From NCBI RefSeq assembly GCF_965638725.1, contig NC_134953.1:10253001-10317000 (forward strand): DNA of 64,000 bases. The letters run 5' to 3'. Below are positions 37,601-52,600 of the stretch, one piece after another (positions within the stretch are counted from its first letter, which is position 1; every line of letters starts with the position of its first letter). The notes under the pieces were generated by a model. It saw nothing but the letters and a program-made list of their open reading frames with translations, did no database searches and was not told where the DNA came from. The DNA is from Aptenodytes patagonicus. Lineage: Eukaryota > Chordata > Aves > Sphenisciformes > Spheniscidae. Both the position numbers and the translations under genes were made by a program.

Positions 37601-40600
37601 AAATAGAAAAACAAACAGTATTAGAGCAAAGATTACAGTAAAATACGTATATTTAGCAGAAGCAGTTATTTAATACTTTTAGGTAACGTAAAAATCTGTA
37701 AAATTGTAAAAATCTGTAAATTGTAAAATCTGCATAAGAATGAAAACTGTTTGTATCCAAAGCTTCTGGCCAAGTCTCATTCGATCTGGGAAAAAGAGTT
37801 CCGACATACTACATTCTTTTCTAATATGCACTTATTTTCACTGGAGTACAAAATCTCACCTCTGATCAAAATACTCTGACATTTGGATGTGTGTACCTTG
37901 TGTATAAAGAACTGAACTATTTACATGACATACATTAAGTGTAAGGTTCCACTATTGCAGATAAAAGGTACTCTTTGCTTGATATAAAGGCCAGTATTAA
38001 CCAAAATATACTAAGATTGTGAATGATGTTTCTGCCATCCCTCAGAAATTAACTTTTAAGATCGGAAGTGATCATCTTACAGAAAATTAGAAGACCTGAT
38101 TTAGAAACTACAAAAACTATAATGAAGCCACAAATCAGCATGGAATAGTCCAATCAGAAAAGTTTAGTAATTTTTAAATTATCATCTCATTAAATGTTGG
38201 AGTACTCATTTTGGCATAATTTTTCTAAAATTTTACATGCAAAGCTAATAATTTTAAATCACAAAAGCCATCTCCAAATACATTTTTAAAAATTGTGTCT
38301 AAGAATAGCAAGATATAAATGTTATTGATGAATAAAGCTGTTTCCCCATGTCCCTCTGCTACTCTTTGATAGCAAAAAGCAGTAGAAGGTTTTCAGCCAG
38401 CTTGCTGTACTTTCTTCAAATTAGTTGTTCCGAGACATTCCAGACTATCGGCATTTTGGCTTTTGATGAACTATTACCGGATGCCTGCCCTACTCAAAGA
38501 TGTAATCTTTAGTACAACCGGCTTCCATGACTGCACGGATTGAACTAAGCAAATATACCTGCTGGTCACACACACTAAAGGAGCACTATGCTAACATTTG
38601 CTTCTTTAAAAAAAAAAAAAAAAAAGCAATAGTTCCATTTTAGAAAGCTACAGGTTAGACAGAAACCAATTTTAACACTTCTCCTAACTTAAGCCAATTT
38701 AGAAACACGTGCAAAACCCCAGAAGACCATGCACAGTCTGAAGTGACACATGTAAATACAGGCTACCCGTAAAATGACCAGCAGATGTTGATCTAAAATT
38801 ACCTCAAAATTCCTATTCTTGAACTTACTCACTTATGTTTCAAATATTCTAATGGAAAAGCTTCTCAAAACACAAAACCAGTATTAATAAATTAATAGCT
38901 GACATGACCAAATTTCACTGAGATACCTTTAGTTGGCATCCGCTCCATGATCCCTAAGAGTTTTAACAGACCTGAAGAACACTGACAGGCAATCATTCTC
39001 GTAACTCTGGTTTACAGCCTTTTTCACCCACATCACTATTCTCCTTAAGAATTGTCTGCACCAGATTTGGTCAATTGTTCCGTTACACACCCAGAATTAA
39101 ATTCACTTTGAAAGTGATATAAAGGCCTATTGCAATAAAAGACTAAGTGCATATATCTTTTTAAAATTACTGTTCTGACACATTTTACAATTGCCATTAC
39201 TAACTTCCAGTGTCCCTACAGTGCACAAACATTCTGAAATGGTTTCATTCCCTCCCTTAAAAGGCTGACATGCTGTACAATTAAAAATGTGTATGTAAGT
39301 CTATCCAGAAATGTAACCATGGGGCACAGGGGGGGAAAAACACCATGTGAAAAATGAAAATATGTCAAGATACTGGTACTACAGAGAGGCTTTTTAAACA
39401 CACCATTAAAAGGCAGCTAAATTCAAAAACAAGAGTTCTCTCTAGTGGCACATTAGAAGTACTACAACTTGTTAAAATCAATAGTTACAGGTGATACTCA
39501 AGGGAAAACAGAACAGAGATTTGAAATTTTAGTCATTGCTTAAAAAAAGCACTTGTTAAAAAAAAAAATTCCCCCCAGTATCCAAAATACAATCACTACA
39601 GAAACAGATGAAGTCCATCCAGGACACCAAAAACCTCAAACATGTAAAAGGTAAAGGAAGAGAACGAGGTGAACTGCAAGTGGTGTGTTAAATTTAAACT
39701 GGAGTACTATTTGTTTGTTTTAAATGAATTCTCTCCAGTCAGGACCACAGCCCACCTATTGCTGGAGATTTTACATGCAACACAAGCTGAGCAGTATCTG
39801 TTTGAAAGAACTTAAATTAAATCTCCATTCCTGAGAAGACCTGTGAATAACATTGGCTTAATGCACTGTCAGCAGTAAACAGGACTATTCACAACACAGC
39901 ACACTCCTACTTCAGTCTTTACAGGACACAGCAGGGAAAATAGGGTAAGAAATATAGTAATATCTTGTCACTCCAGATGAAACGAGGAGTGAAATATGTA
40001 CCTTTTAACATTTATTTCCCATATAAACTACCTGTGATGCTGCAGAACAACAAACTAGTTTCATAATAAATCGTGTAAAAAGCAAGCATGAAGAGTAAAA
40101 TTAAAGGAAACCAACTCACGTGATAAGAGTAGGACAGTTTCACTACAACTTAAAAGAGCCCTTCTGAACACTACATCTGATCTAAAGATAAAGACTAAAG
40201 ACTCTCTAACACTTTTTTCCAGGCCAGTTAGAACATTCATTTTTGCAATTATTTTGTTCATTTAAGCATTTATATGCGGAAGGCATGGCACAATTATACT
40301 TACTCTGTGTATAAATCTTCTATCATTGCAACAACAATGACTATAAGAGACACAGCAAAAATTTGACAACCAGAACCAATAAGCGATGAAAATATTAGAG
40401 GATGACTGGATGGTCTAAAAACATCTCCGTGGACCTGCTTCCATCCGTACTCATCACCTAGATCTCTGTCCTAGGAACAACAACAAAAAAATTTTAAGTC
40501 TAGTCACGACAAGTAATGACAAACACACAAGCTAGGCATATATTAAAAGTTTGATTTATTAAAGCAACTTCAAGTGCAAGTATGTCTTCTCTCCTGAATG

Positions 40601-43600
40601 CATCAAAACTAGGAGAAAAGTTTACTTTTCAGATGCTTACGAAGGCAACAAAAATTACTACCTGAATGTATGATGCAGTAAAATCTATCAGATTCCCTCC
40701 CTGTCCCTAAAATCCTCTGAAGTGCTTAGGAGTATACACAGGCTCCTATTACACACTCAGAATGGACCTCGTTTAACCGAAGTGTGGATATGAACAGTAA
40801 TCCAGTGACTACAGACAGAATTCTGGGTTGCAACCTAGGAGCATGTTATAAAGAAAACCAGTAACACTTTCAAGACACACATAAGGCAGTTTTCCATCCA
40901 ATTGAAGCCATTCAGAGCTGCCAACACAATGAATGTACAAAGAGAAAATGATAAGCCCTAAAAAAAAGAGATTTAAAAAAGTGTGAATGCAGATCTTACC
41001 ATATCATCCATTTCTTCCTCCTTGCTGTATCTTGCATAATCTTTTCGCAAAGTTCTCATTAATATCATAGACACTAGGCCAACCAGAAAGATCACCATCA
41101 TAAAAGAATTGAAAATTGAAAACCAGTGAATCTACAAAAAGAAAACACATCCCTAAGGTTTAGAACCGTAAACGTGTTTCAAATTTGTTCTAATAAGGAT
41201 AAATCGTTGCCTAGCAGGACAGCTTGTCAGCACTAGCTAAGCAACAATAAACCCATATTGTAAGTAACACTACATTTGTAGAAAGTCTCACTAAAACTGG
41301 CCTGTGAAACACCATACATAAAGCTTTTCAACAGCCAAACTTGCTCATGACAAAGTTATCACAGCTTAGTTAAGCACCAGCAAAGTTCGAACAACTGGCT
41401 GTGTATGCTCCCGTGGTAAAGGCAAGGCAACACGATGTACTGCTGCCTTCCTAGAGAACGGGTTTGAGTAGTAAGAGAGACACTCACAGTCAAAAGCCAA
41501 AGGAACCATTGCTTTGCACAGGACCAAAATGTGCAGCAGCATTATTTTGCCTCTGACAAGCACATCTTCCACTTTTCACTGAGCTCCAAACAGAATCCAA
41601 ACCCTCTAATTTCAGAAAGTAGTATAGCTCAGTATACTACCCTTAAGGGGATTACAACCGCAGGTTTAAACCTTCACAACTGACATCGCCAACCAGTTTA
41701 GGCTAATGCTTTTTGCTTTGCATTTACTTCAGTAAAAAGTGTACGTCTGTCCAATTGCAGTTATTCAGCTTACAAATCGTACAGTTGTGTCCCTGAAACT
41801 TCATTGCTTCCGATCACATGAATATATTTTCTTGAACTGTGTTGTATTTGCTGCAGGCTTGAAGCTTGCCTGCACATTTACTGAAGCACTCTAAAAAGCT
41901 GGAGCCATCCTATTTGAGCAACAGAACTATCACTTAAAACCTAGTCCTAGACCTCCCTGTTTCATTGTCCCAGAACACCTGGGACATCCAAAAATTCAAA
42001 GATGTCATCCAAAAATTCCATGACATCTTCTGAACTAAAGCAACCATTTCGAAGGGGTATTTTGTAAGGTTGTTTTAGAAGAACACATACTCTGTGCTGA
42101 AAGAAAGATGGGTCAAGATACTTGTCAAATCGGTCTTCAAACTTCACATCTGATTTCTTCCATTTCACCTAAAGAGAGAAAAATTTACACTTGAAAAGCT
42201 CATTATAATATGTTCAGCTATACTCACATGCAGAAACCAAAAACACATTTTAAAAGTCATCCACTTTGTGGATCCAGATGTTTTCTTCAATATTAACCTA
42301 GGTTTTGGCAAAAACAATGGACTGATGTTCTTAAAGACTGACATGTACAGGTCAGACATCGAATAAACGTCAGCCACCTTGCCTCATGGATCTAATCTTG
42401 TCTATGCTTATGTTTAAGAACAAGGAAGAATCAGTCTTGCACTGTCTCAGCTCTCAGTGTCTCTGCGAGACTAACCAAAGATGCAAAAACTTCTAGTTGT
42501 CAAATACAACAAACCCTTTTCATGATTATAGAAGGAGCTCATAAAGATACTCATACTGAAAGTGCCAAAACCAAAATCCATCAAATGATCCTGTTTTTCA
42601 GTTTTGTCAAATGAATAGTTCAAAGATCATGGGTTTTTTCCCCACAGTAGATACTCGTAAAACGGTAAGACAATACCTTTGAAAAATCCTTCCAAATTTG
42701 CCCAAGTTTTCAGAACAAAGGATAGAGAAAGAAAGCATGTTTAAAATATGTTCAAGAATGACGTGCTAGAAAGCAGTGGAATTTTTCCAAAGATTTTTTT
42801 TTCTGACAGCACACTCCCTTTTCTCAACATTTCCATGTGCTGCGTTGTATGAAGAGAGGCTTGCGGAGAACATAACCGGTGTTCATCGAGCAACACCCTC
42901 TACTTCTGCTCCCCCAACAGCAGCTGAGATCTGTTTTGCTGCCATGCACTGGGACTGGTATTCAGTGAAATCATCTGTACCTAAATTCTCTGAGTACAGT
43001 GCCCAAGAAAAAAGATGCAGTCTAGCAGAAGTGAGGGAAATGAGAAGATGTAAGAGCAGATTTAAAACAGATGCCAATAGGAAAGAAAAGGGCATAAACT
43101 GAGATACAAGCTGGCTGGAAGGGAACTGGGTAAAAGGGATCAAGCTGGACCTTAAAAAGACAGACAGTAAAATTTTAAAAGCTAAAAGCTGCAGCCTAAA
43201 ATCTGTAAGACCACAGGACTCTGCAATCTAGACACTTCAATTGCCAATAAATAATGCTGAAACCAGCTGGAAAAGTATGTGTTTATGGCCATACTAGTAC
43301 AGGGTAGCAGCATATTACTGCTATCAGTTACTCCACTAGCTGCACAGAGGACTGCTTTGGATTTAGATTTCATTGTACTAATGAACAATATGGTGCTAAT
43401 ACGGTAGCGGAAGGTATTTTTCAGAATTTTTGCAGGATTGCATTTAAAAATTAAAACTAAAACAATTTCAGAAACTGAACACAAATCTACACTAAAATTT
43501 TTTCAAAAGCATGCCAAGATTAGGAAGTATCAAGATTTTTAGTGATCTTGAAACAAATGGAGCCCCCTTGTGCATATCTTTTTAAGTATGCACTTATTCA

Positions 43601-46600
43601 GTATAGAAGAAAGCATATAAATGTAGATTGAATATCCCTATCACTCACCACAGTCCTGAGACAGATTAAAACCCCCAAGACTCAAGTATTACTCACTTTA
43701 AGGTATGATATTGATGTTCTTCAGTTCAAATTACAACCTTGTTCAAGATTAGTAGCTCAAAACATTAATAGCTTTCAACATTCTTTTAAGCAGATACATT
43801 TCTCGTTAGAGCATCTGCCACTAAGAAGCACTGCTTAGAACAAATCCACCAGAGACAATCTGTGAATTAAACACCACACATGCCAGCCCAGCAATTGCCC
43901 AGTGGTGCCAACAGAATTGCATAGGTAAATCTTGAGCTCTGTACACTAGAAGTATTTTAGGGGAACATTTACTGTTATTTTCATTACTGGCAGGTACTCA
44001 GTGCTGTCCACCTCAAAATTCACAGAGCAAATGGACTGTAATGCTGGTGGAATTTGAAATAGAAAAATTCAAAATTTCTACTATCAATTTTGCAGTAGAA
44101 ATAGGGAGATTAGTGTAAACATAACTCTAGAAAGCACATACAAAAACCAATTATCTTCACTTCAAACTGTACAACTTATTCAGCACAAGACAAATGTAAT
44201 AGTGGCAAGAATATCCTCTGAAATAAAATCTTATGCTGACACCTACTGCTAACACGTTGTAGAAAAGCAACACATTAAGAATGAGTTTCAGTATACAAAT
44301 GTGGTGAACATGACAAGTGAACCATTACAGATTTAAGTAACATCAAATAAATAAGGAGGAAAAATGAAAAATTTAATTCATTATCTCAGATCAGCAAACA
44401 TTGTTTATTCATTACCTTTTATCACTGCAATTCAATATAATAGCAGAGGGCTTCAGAGAAAACCTTACTAATAAGGTTATATAAATAAGACAAATTTCTA
44501 CTGGAATTGCAAAAACAAAATAAGCTTTGATACTAACTGCTTGCAAAGGATGAAGGCTTACAGTGGGTTTTGGTACTAGCTCAGAATCCAGTTCAAAGCT
44601 ATGATGCAAATGTCAGAGCTCCAAACATCAAGAAAATGTGTACCTGCTGGGCGGTCCTGTACATTTCTAGTCTCTATACCTTTTGGGACATCTTCTTTTC
44701 CCACCAAAACACTTTTCCGCAGATTACGGAAGCTCCAGTTTGTTTGAAGCGTTTCAAAAATCATCATTTTACATTTATTCTTAATAAACCTATCAAGGTT
44801 TTTCAGTAATGAAAAAAAAATATTTGAAGGAATGAATATGCATCTTCCTCTAATATAGCCTGACGTATCAATACATAGTTGTAGGTATACAAATACCTAT
44901 TTTTGAGCTATTTCACCATGTAGAATTTCTTATTACAGATGCATCACCAAATTACTTACTGAATATGACATCTGGATTTTTGTGTTTGGTACCAATTTCA
45001 CCTTTCCTTCACTGGTCAGATTGACATCTACAATTCTATTTCCATTGTAACCGATTTCAAGTTTTTTGTAGGTCCAAAGGTAATAATCTTCTCCATTTTC
45101 ATCTGCTTCTCCAACAATACCTGCATAGGAAATAAGCATAAGCATCTATTACAGGTACACTTTTCAAATATTCTGTAATTGTTTTTTTTAAATATGCATT
45201 ACAAAAGTTTTGCCAGCTAAAAAAGCAACGTAACTACAGTAAAGAGAACACAGCAGACCTTACGCTCTTCTTTTCAACTGTAATACCTGGATTACACCTT
45301 CAATCCACAGGTATCTGCAAGAAGCATTTTGTAATGACATTAAAAGAAAAAAGCATGCAGCTATAAACACTGCAGAAGAAACAGAAGACACATCAACAGT
45401 TCCTCTAGTTTTGAATTCTTACCAGATAAACAACTAGCTGAATACAGATTTAATGTCCATGAACAGAACTTAGCCAAGACCTCTGTATTTTCCCATCTCC
45501 CATCTATCCCTTCACTCATTTTTCTTCCTCTTAAAAATTCTGCTTTCATTCTGTATTCCTCATTCGTTGACTCCCCAACACATACTTTTTGCTCTCATTT
45601 GCACACAAGCTTCCAATGATTGCCAAGAATGATAGTTTTTTACTACTCTCTCTGTTACTTTCACTGAAAAATTCAGAAAGTTATCATTTACTTGAAGATT
45701 TTTATTACCTCCAACACGGAAAGCTGCTCAGATGCTCCTGGAGCATCAGAACTCAACTGAACTTAATATTAGCCACGATTAAGTTCTTACTTTTCAATAA
45801 ATTACTGGAAGATGTCTTATCTACTACAGAAAAATTCCAGAAAATGTACTATGCTGGGGGGGGGGGGGGGGAAGTCAAGTCTAGCAGTCACGAAGTTCAC
45901 AGGCTACAAGTGTCATCTTTAATGTCAAGACCATAATACCAAAGATCACATACAAGATGGAAAGCCACAATAAAAGCAGCACTCAAGACAGACAAAGGTG
46001 GGGGGGGAGTGGGAGAACAAGTAGGTGAAGGATATGGAACAGGTTACCACAAAGGCGCAGATATATGAAGGAATGGCACTTGTGCATTACCTGTGCTTTT
46101 TAATTTTCCAGGTGGACTTTTTCTGTCATGTTTTTCACTCATGCTCATCTGTCAGGATTGCCTTGTATATGCCATCGACATGAAACACAGGCCAGTTTGT
46201 GCCTATGCCATACAGCCTAGCACCTGGCATACCATCTGTTCCCATGGTAGTATCCAAAACCATGACAATACAGACCTCTAAACTACTAAAAGGACATTCT
46301 GGTCAATCACTACCTGAAGGAGTGACCTAACACAGTGCTCCATATACTTAGGGAGATGTCCTGAAACAAAGACAGTCAAGCCGAGCCACTCCACTGTGGG
46401 GTAGCAATTCAGGAAAAAATAGAAAATGGAATCATTTTATCTGAATGCACTTAAAAAGATCCGGTTGCCTTCTTCAAGTCAGAAAATAAAGTGTAAACCT
46501 TCCAAAGCCCTCAAACAGCAGTTGGAAGTCATTACCTTTAGTTATCAGCAGTAAAGAAAAGTTATTTTATGCCTAGTCTTTACTGAAAATAGAGTACTCC

Positions 46601-49600
46601 TTACTGGATATTTTGAGGACTTCCTAAGGAGAATTTCAAATATTAATGGTTGTGCATATGACTTTGACATCAGTAAGCCTTGCCAAGGTGGAAAACCATG
46701 AAGAACATAACTAAAGTTTGCCAGGAGACAGGAGGAGTGCCACAAATCCATTTGGATGAGCGCAGAGAAGCGAGTGGTCTGCTTTAAGAACAGAATTAAA
46801 CAGAAGTTGCCTAGAATTCTCAGCAAACGTTAACACCATTCAAATCCTTTTCTTTTAAACTCTTCAGAGAATACTTACTTTCTTTTGGTAGCACAAAAAA
46901 AGGACTCTAGCCATTTACATTTAGGGAACAAAATTTTGGTTTAATCTAGCTACAAGACACAGATCAACAATCAAAAAAAAAAAGTGGATTGGGTGATACA
47001 GTACATACAATACACGCTGGCTAGTAGGGTTCTCAGGAAAGGTAATCCAAATGAAGTGGATCAACATGATAGCCTCCACATAATAACAAAAAAGCCATTT
47101 CAGCACAAGATATTTTTAATGCAAGCTGAGGGTAACCAGTTCCGGACACTATCTTAATAGAACAAAAAAAAACTTCTCAGTGTTCAGAGTATTTCAGAGA
47201 TGCCATCGTAATTAATAAAGTTCTTACTCCCGTGTACTTTAAGCAGTCCTAATGTTTTTCACTACAGTTACTGAAACTAACAGCTATGCGATGACACTCA
47301 GTCCAGCAAAAGATACTAGTTTTCCTTAGTATCTCTACCACCACATTACGCGGTACTAGGCAAGTCTATACAACACAGTCGAAGACACCAACAAGCTGGA
47401 GGAGCCATGTGTACAGTATCACTCATGCCATATTCATAACAGAAATGTTTATAATAAAAACTGTTCAGTGAGCAGCAAGTCTCAGAGCTTTAAGTTTTAG
47501 GCAGCACTCAGAGCGTGAAATATTCCTACTGTTGAACAGAGACCCATCAAAACCAGAATTAATGCAGATAAGCTATATTTGCAGTTTTCTAAACTGTACT
47601 TGGAACCCAAAAGTCAGAAAGACTTGTTCAGACTTGCAGATAAACACTTCTGATCAGTTCAGGTGCATCCACTCCTTTCTCAGCCCCGCATCAAGAACCA
47701 ATTAATTTTTTGGAATAAAAGCCAGGCTAATACTGACTGACTAATCTGCAGTCCTGTTAGTTTTACCTAGCCCTCAGGAGACATAGACCAAAATCTTCAG
47801 CACCACTTGCTTTCACACCTGATGTCAGATTATATCCTTGCATAATATTACCAGTGCTTGTGATGCTGCAGTCATCTATTAAGTATCACAACTTGAGGTC
47901 CTGGTTCCAAACAACTATCAAAACCAGCTTCTTAACGTCATACAAAGATGATACCTAGATTCTGCATGTTTGTTAGCTGCAGCATTAGGAATGACTTCTT
48001 GTGCTTACAAAGCATACTACTGAAGAACATTAAAAACACTGGAATCACGGCAAAATAGATTTTTCAGCTGAGAGCATAAAATTTAGTCAGTACATAGAAG
48101 ATTTAGTAAGTATATTTGTCCTTCAGTATTTGAGGTGAGGAAAAAATATTCCTAAATAAGATCAGAAAAATCAGTCCTAAAAAAGAAAGTCTCCAAGACT
48201 TGCTAGCCACACAAGATTGCAAAGAAGTCAGCTTAGCACCCATCATCCTTGGGCAGTCTAAAGCCTATGTAGCTGCCACTAGTCTGGGAAAATCATTCAT
48301 TGATCTTTTGCTGAAAGGCCAAAAGCATTAAAAATATTGTAGCAACAACTGTCACTCATGGATGGTTTTAAAAAGCCTACCAGCAATTGTGCAAGAAGAA
48401 TAGTAAAGGCCACACAGATTAATTAGGGTCTACTCCAAGCCCTGCCACAAAGCTGTTACGCACACTAAGCAAATCAGCTGAAAAGAGCGAATACAATATA
48501 TGAGTATTTCTCCTGTCAGGCATTATAATGTCATCTCTTAAAAACAGATACATTAAAAAAAGCAAGAGCTTTCCTGACTAACAGATAAATAATAAATAAA
48601 TAAAACACTAGCATTTCTGGCTGGAGCTCACGTTTCAACAGCTAGCTACTTTCTAAAAACAATTAAAATTATAAGAAAGAGCTAAAAAACCAGCCTCTGT
48701 CAGAATGAATGAATGATGGGTATTCAGCATACTATCTATCAAAGAACTTCTGTCATGTGGCTTGAAATGTATTTTTGTAGGTGTTGTGGGGTTTTGTTTG
48801 TTTGGGGTTTTTTTTACCTCTTTCTCAGAACACAGGCAACAAAGACCTTACCTTAACAAAGTATTTTGTGGTGCTTTTCCTTTCCCTTCAGTTTACATCT
48901 ACAACAGGGAGATTAGGGCTTGGGGAGTTTGGCTGATTGCTATCAGTGCAAAATGCAATCTGCAGAGCACTCTTTACTAGGTATGTGATCACAGGATACA
49001 AGGGAGTGACAAAAAACAGAGAGCTTAGGAGACAATGGCAATAAGGACACATAAATTTTAATTCAAGACATAAGTACGTCTAAGCCCAGATTAATAACAC
49101 TCAGCAAGAGCAATTTTAAGAACTGTATAAGAACAAATAAAATAAAACTACTTCATATAACCACAGCCTGCGCATGCAAAACTGTTTAAAAGTCACTAAG
49201 TTACCATAAAAGTAAATCGAGCAACTCTTGCGTTATTAATAAACACAAAACCCAGCAAAATAAAGCTAAACCATTGAAAGAGTTTTATAAAAATTGTTAT
49301 TCATGAACACGTTAACATGGATCTTATAGCTGACCTATCTAATTACCACTTACTTGAACATGTAAAAGATTTTAACTCTAAGAACTTGGTATTATTACAT
49401 CAGTGCTTGAGAAACAAAAGAGCTTTTCATTGTTTTTGTAGTTCACTAGTATAAGCCACTCAACTGTTGCACTTTATTGCACTTTCAGTGCAATAATCTT
49501 TCAACTTATTTGTATTATTTAGTTACATAAGTTCTACATACTTGTGAGATTCTCGTAAGGAAGCTTAGTCATTAAATTACTCCAAGAAACCCACTAGCAC

Positions 49601-52600
49601 AGGACTCCTGTAGTTGTAATCAAGTTGTTTACGCATAATATCACTCACCCCATATCGGCAAGTCATCAATATACATCTGGTACCAATAGTGATTTTTGAT
49701 AGCATACACAAATGCATCTCGTCTGCCTTTGTCCAAGTCAATTTCACAGTAAGTAGTCTGCATTACATCGTCTGCAAAAAATTAAAGCACAGTTAATGAT
49801 TTATTAATGAGCTGGCTCAAAGCGAAGGCAAACCAAGCAAATGGAGGAATACACGTTGCTGGAGTCTTTAACCCCTCCTGGCTATCCTCAAGTAGGTAAC
49901 AAAAAAGGCCATTTAAAAGGGAACCATTAAAGCAATTACATGATTGCTTTTGTCATTCTACCTTTCCCATGCAGAAGCTTCCCACAGACCGGATAAGGAA
50001 AGGTTTCGAACCGTCCTTTTGCTACTTCACCCACACTAAATTAAGATCCATTTGCTGATGGCAGCTTTACCTGGACAAATCATGAGACCTCTTTTACTTT
50101 TACAAGAGGTATGAAATTATTAACAAATACCTAAAACTGTGTACAATATTATCTCTCCATTTGAGTATAATCAGGCTCACCGACTAGGAATACTGTTTGT
50201 AAAAACTAAAACTTCTTAAAGTTCTCAGCAATTTTCAAGAAATTACCATGAAGGAAGAAACACAGCCATCAGGGTAAAGGTAGAGAAAAAGGACAGAAGA
50301 CAAAAATAGGAATAATGCAAAGAATGCACAAGAGGCTGCATTTGGAAATAAAATAAATCCACCTCTTCAAGCCAGAAAGCTGTTTTTCTCCCATCAACAA
50401 TTCAGAAGTAATGCAGTTAGCAGCCATTCTTTCACATCCCAATTTCCTTCCCTAATGTTACCTTTTCAAGTGAAACAAGACAAGAGGGCTCATGTTTACA
50501 AGAATTCAGGCAGCAACAGATTTAGAGACAAAAAAAACCATTTGCTGCTTAGTGAATGTCTTCACTCTGCAAATAGTGAAACAACGCGAATGTAAATAAT
50601 TCCAGATCCCCCTCCCTCCTCTTTCTGTCATCACTGGAATCGAGGACCCATTTCTAGTACATAAAACTAATTTGTGCCCCAAGTACAGCTCTAATCTGCA
50701 TCAAAATTCAGCTTACTTTCTCCTATACACTAACTGCAATATAAAGCTTAAAAAGAAAATCAAACCACCTGCACAGAAAAAGCACCAGCAAGTGAAATAT
50801 TTCCAACACAAAACATTATTTCTGTGATAACGACAATTTGTCCAAATGAAAATATGCACAGTACGTCTGGTCAAGCGAAACCGAAGGAAAGCCTGGTGAA
50901 GCAAGACAGTAAGAAACCAGCCAAGAGCAGTCCTACAAAGTTGCAGTGATTTCCTGTAGCCCTGGAGAAGATAGTGGCCCTGGCTACTCTGGAATGGATG
51001 CATCTCTTTCTCTTATTTCTTATGAAAACTTTAGTATTTTCTATTTTTGTTTCTTTCAAGACCTAACTAACACGCTCTAAGCTTCATTTTTTCACTGAAA
51101 AAAAAAAATTTAGACTGACTTGTTAGGCAATAAACCTTCTGCTGGAAAAAAACAAAACCATTCAAGTCAACATCTGTCCCAAGATGACATTTAGACCATG
51201 GATTACTTCTTCAGGACCCATACTGGTACATTCAGGACAAGGAAGCCATTAAAGTTGGCACACAGCTGAAACACAGACTTAAAAATCCAGGACTCAGTTT
51301 GCATTTATGCCTCTACTGAGCTGGATCCTATACTTTTTGGACTATGTTCCCCCCAAAAAAGCCTCTGCTTGGCACTTTTTCACTTTAACAGATTTTTTTT
51401 TTTTGAGACATCTTGACATTAATTAAAAGAAAAAAAAAATCAGAATCCCTATCTTCTGGATTTGTTGCTAAGTAGGGAATAATTCTTTCCAAAATACTTG
51501 GCACTTTATTGTCACTCTCTAGCAGTTTCATATTATACTCAAAGGATAATGCCTTTCTAATGTTAAATTTTTTTACTCACAAAGGATTGTTCAACACACA
51601 GTGGTCAAATGAAAATATACTGTGAATTAAAATAAGGGTAAAAGAGAAACTGGTAGAGGCTGTTAAATGAAGCGTTACCTAGCGCCGGAGCATGGAAGCC
51701 TGATCCAGGGAAGTGCTATGGGGGCCAGGCTGGTTTTAGGTGGCTCTCTCCTGACTGGTTCACACACACACACAGCGGTACCAGCACAACTGAAGGACAA
51801 CCCGGGGATGGGAGCAAGTGCTACTACTGAAATAAAAATCACATGAACTACAAGTGCTCTTTTTAGAGACCTTTCCCATTTTATAGCCTGAATACAGCAG
51901 CCTTTGTTTGCAGTTAATTAACCAAGACAAAGCTGGTATTAGATTGTAATCTAATACCAAGTTACGCCATGGGCTTTCAGACCCCTGGAATTTGCCTTTT
52001 TTTTTTTTTTTTTAAACTAACTGAAATGAGCCATTCTGCATCTAAAACTCTAGGATGTAAACAGTGGATTTTGCTGCTGTAAAAAAAGAAAAAAAAAAAA
52101 GAAATTAAAAAAAAAAGACTTTGAAATATCATTTGAAGTGAAATGACTGCACTGACATCCGACCAGGCTGCAGATAGCAGCATGCCACCAAAAAACTGTC
52201 TTCATCCATTTTTATGGATTTTACTCCCAGTATTCAGAACACCAAAAGACATCACAGTGATATTACAATCAACTGTGGATCAACTACGTTACGAGTTACT
52301 CCAGTGCACATACACAAAAAACCAGCAGAATCATTAGAAACAACCTCATTCAACTCCTGGAAAACACAGGCATGACTTTACATATGGTATATGATTTCAC
52401 CCTCAGCCATACTACACAGTACAGTTCCTCTCACCTCCCCCTACAACAACTGAATGAAGGCAAGAGGAATGAAGGTAAGTGCTCCTTTCTCCAGCCACTG
52501 AGAACGGTGAAGCTGTTGTTTAGTTACAGGACAGGATTAGATGGTTAAGCTTAAGTCCACTGCGTTAAATGATTAAATGAAAGTAGCTTAGAAGAGCATT

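Larger units (their letters stand above)
37573..40303 (-). other. TM9SF3: TM9SF3 intron 7
   Basis: GT-AG intron of 2731 bp. AT-rich. It contains a short 18-bp tandem repeat at 37688-37732 and an A18 tract at 38608-38625. Nothing else recognised. Confidence 0.9.

Noticed and set aside
42776..43102. 108-codon plus-strand frame in TM9SF3 intron 4
   Set aside because: It has a shadow frame of similar length on the opposite strand, no domain, and no supporting signals.
46030..46070. Segment GGAACAGGTTACCAC resembling the CR1 'GGAACAGGTTGCCC' block
   Set aside because: The similarity does not continue on either side, so it is too short to call a CR1 fragment.
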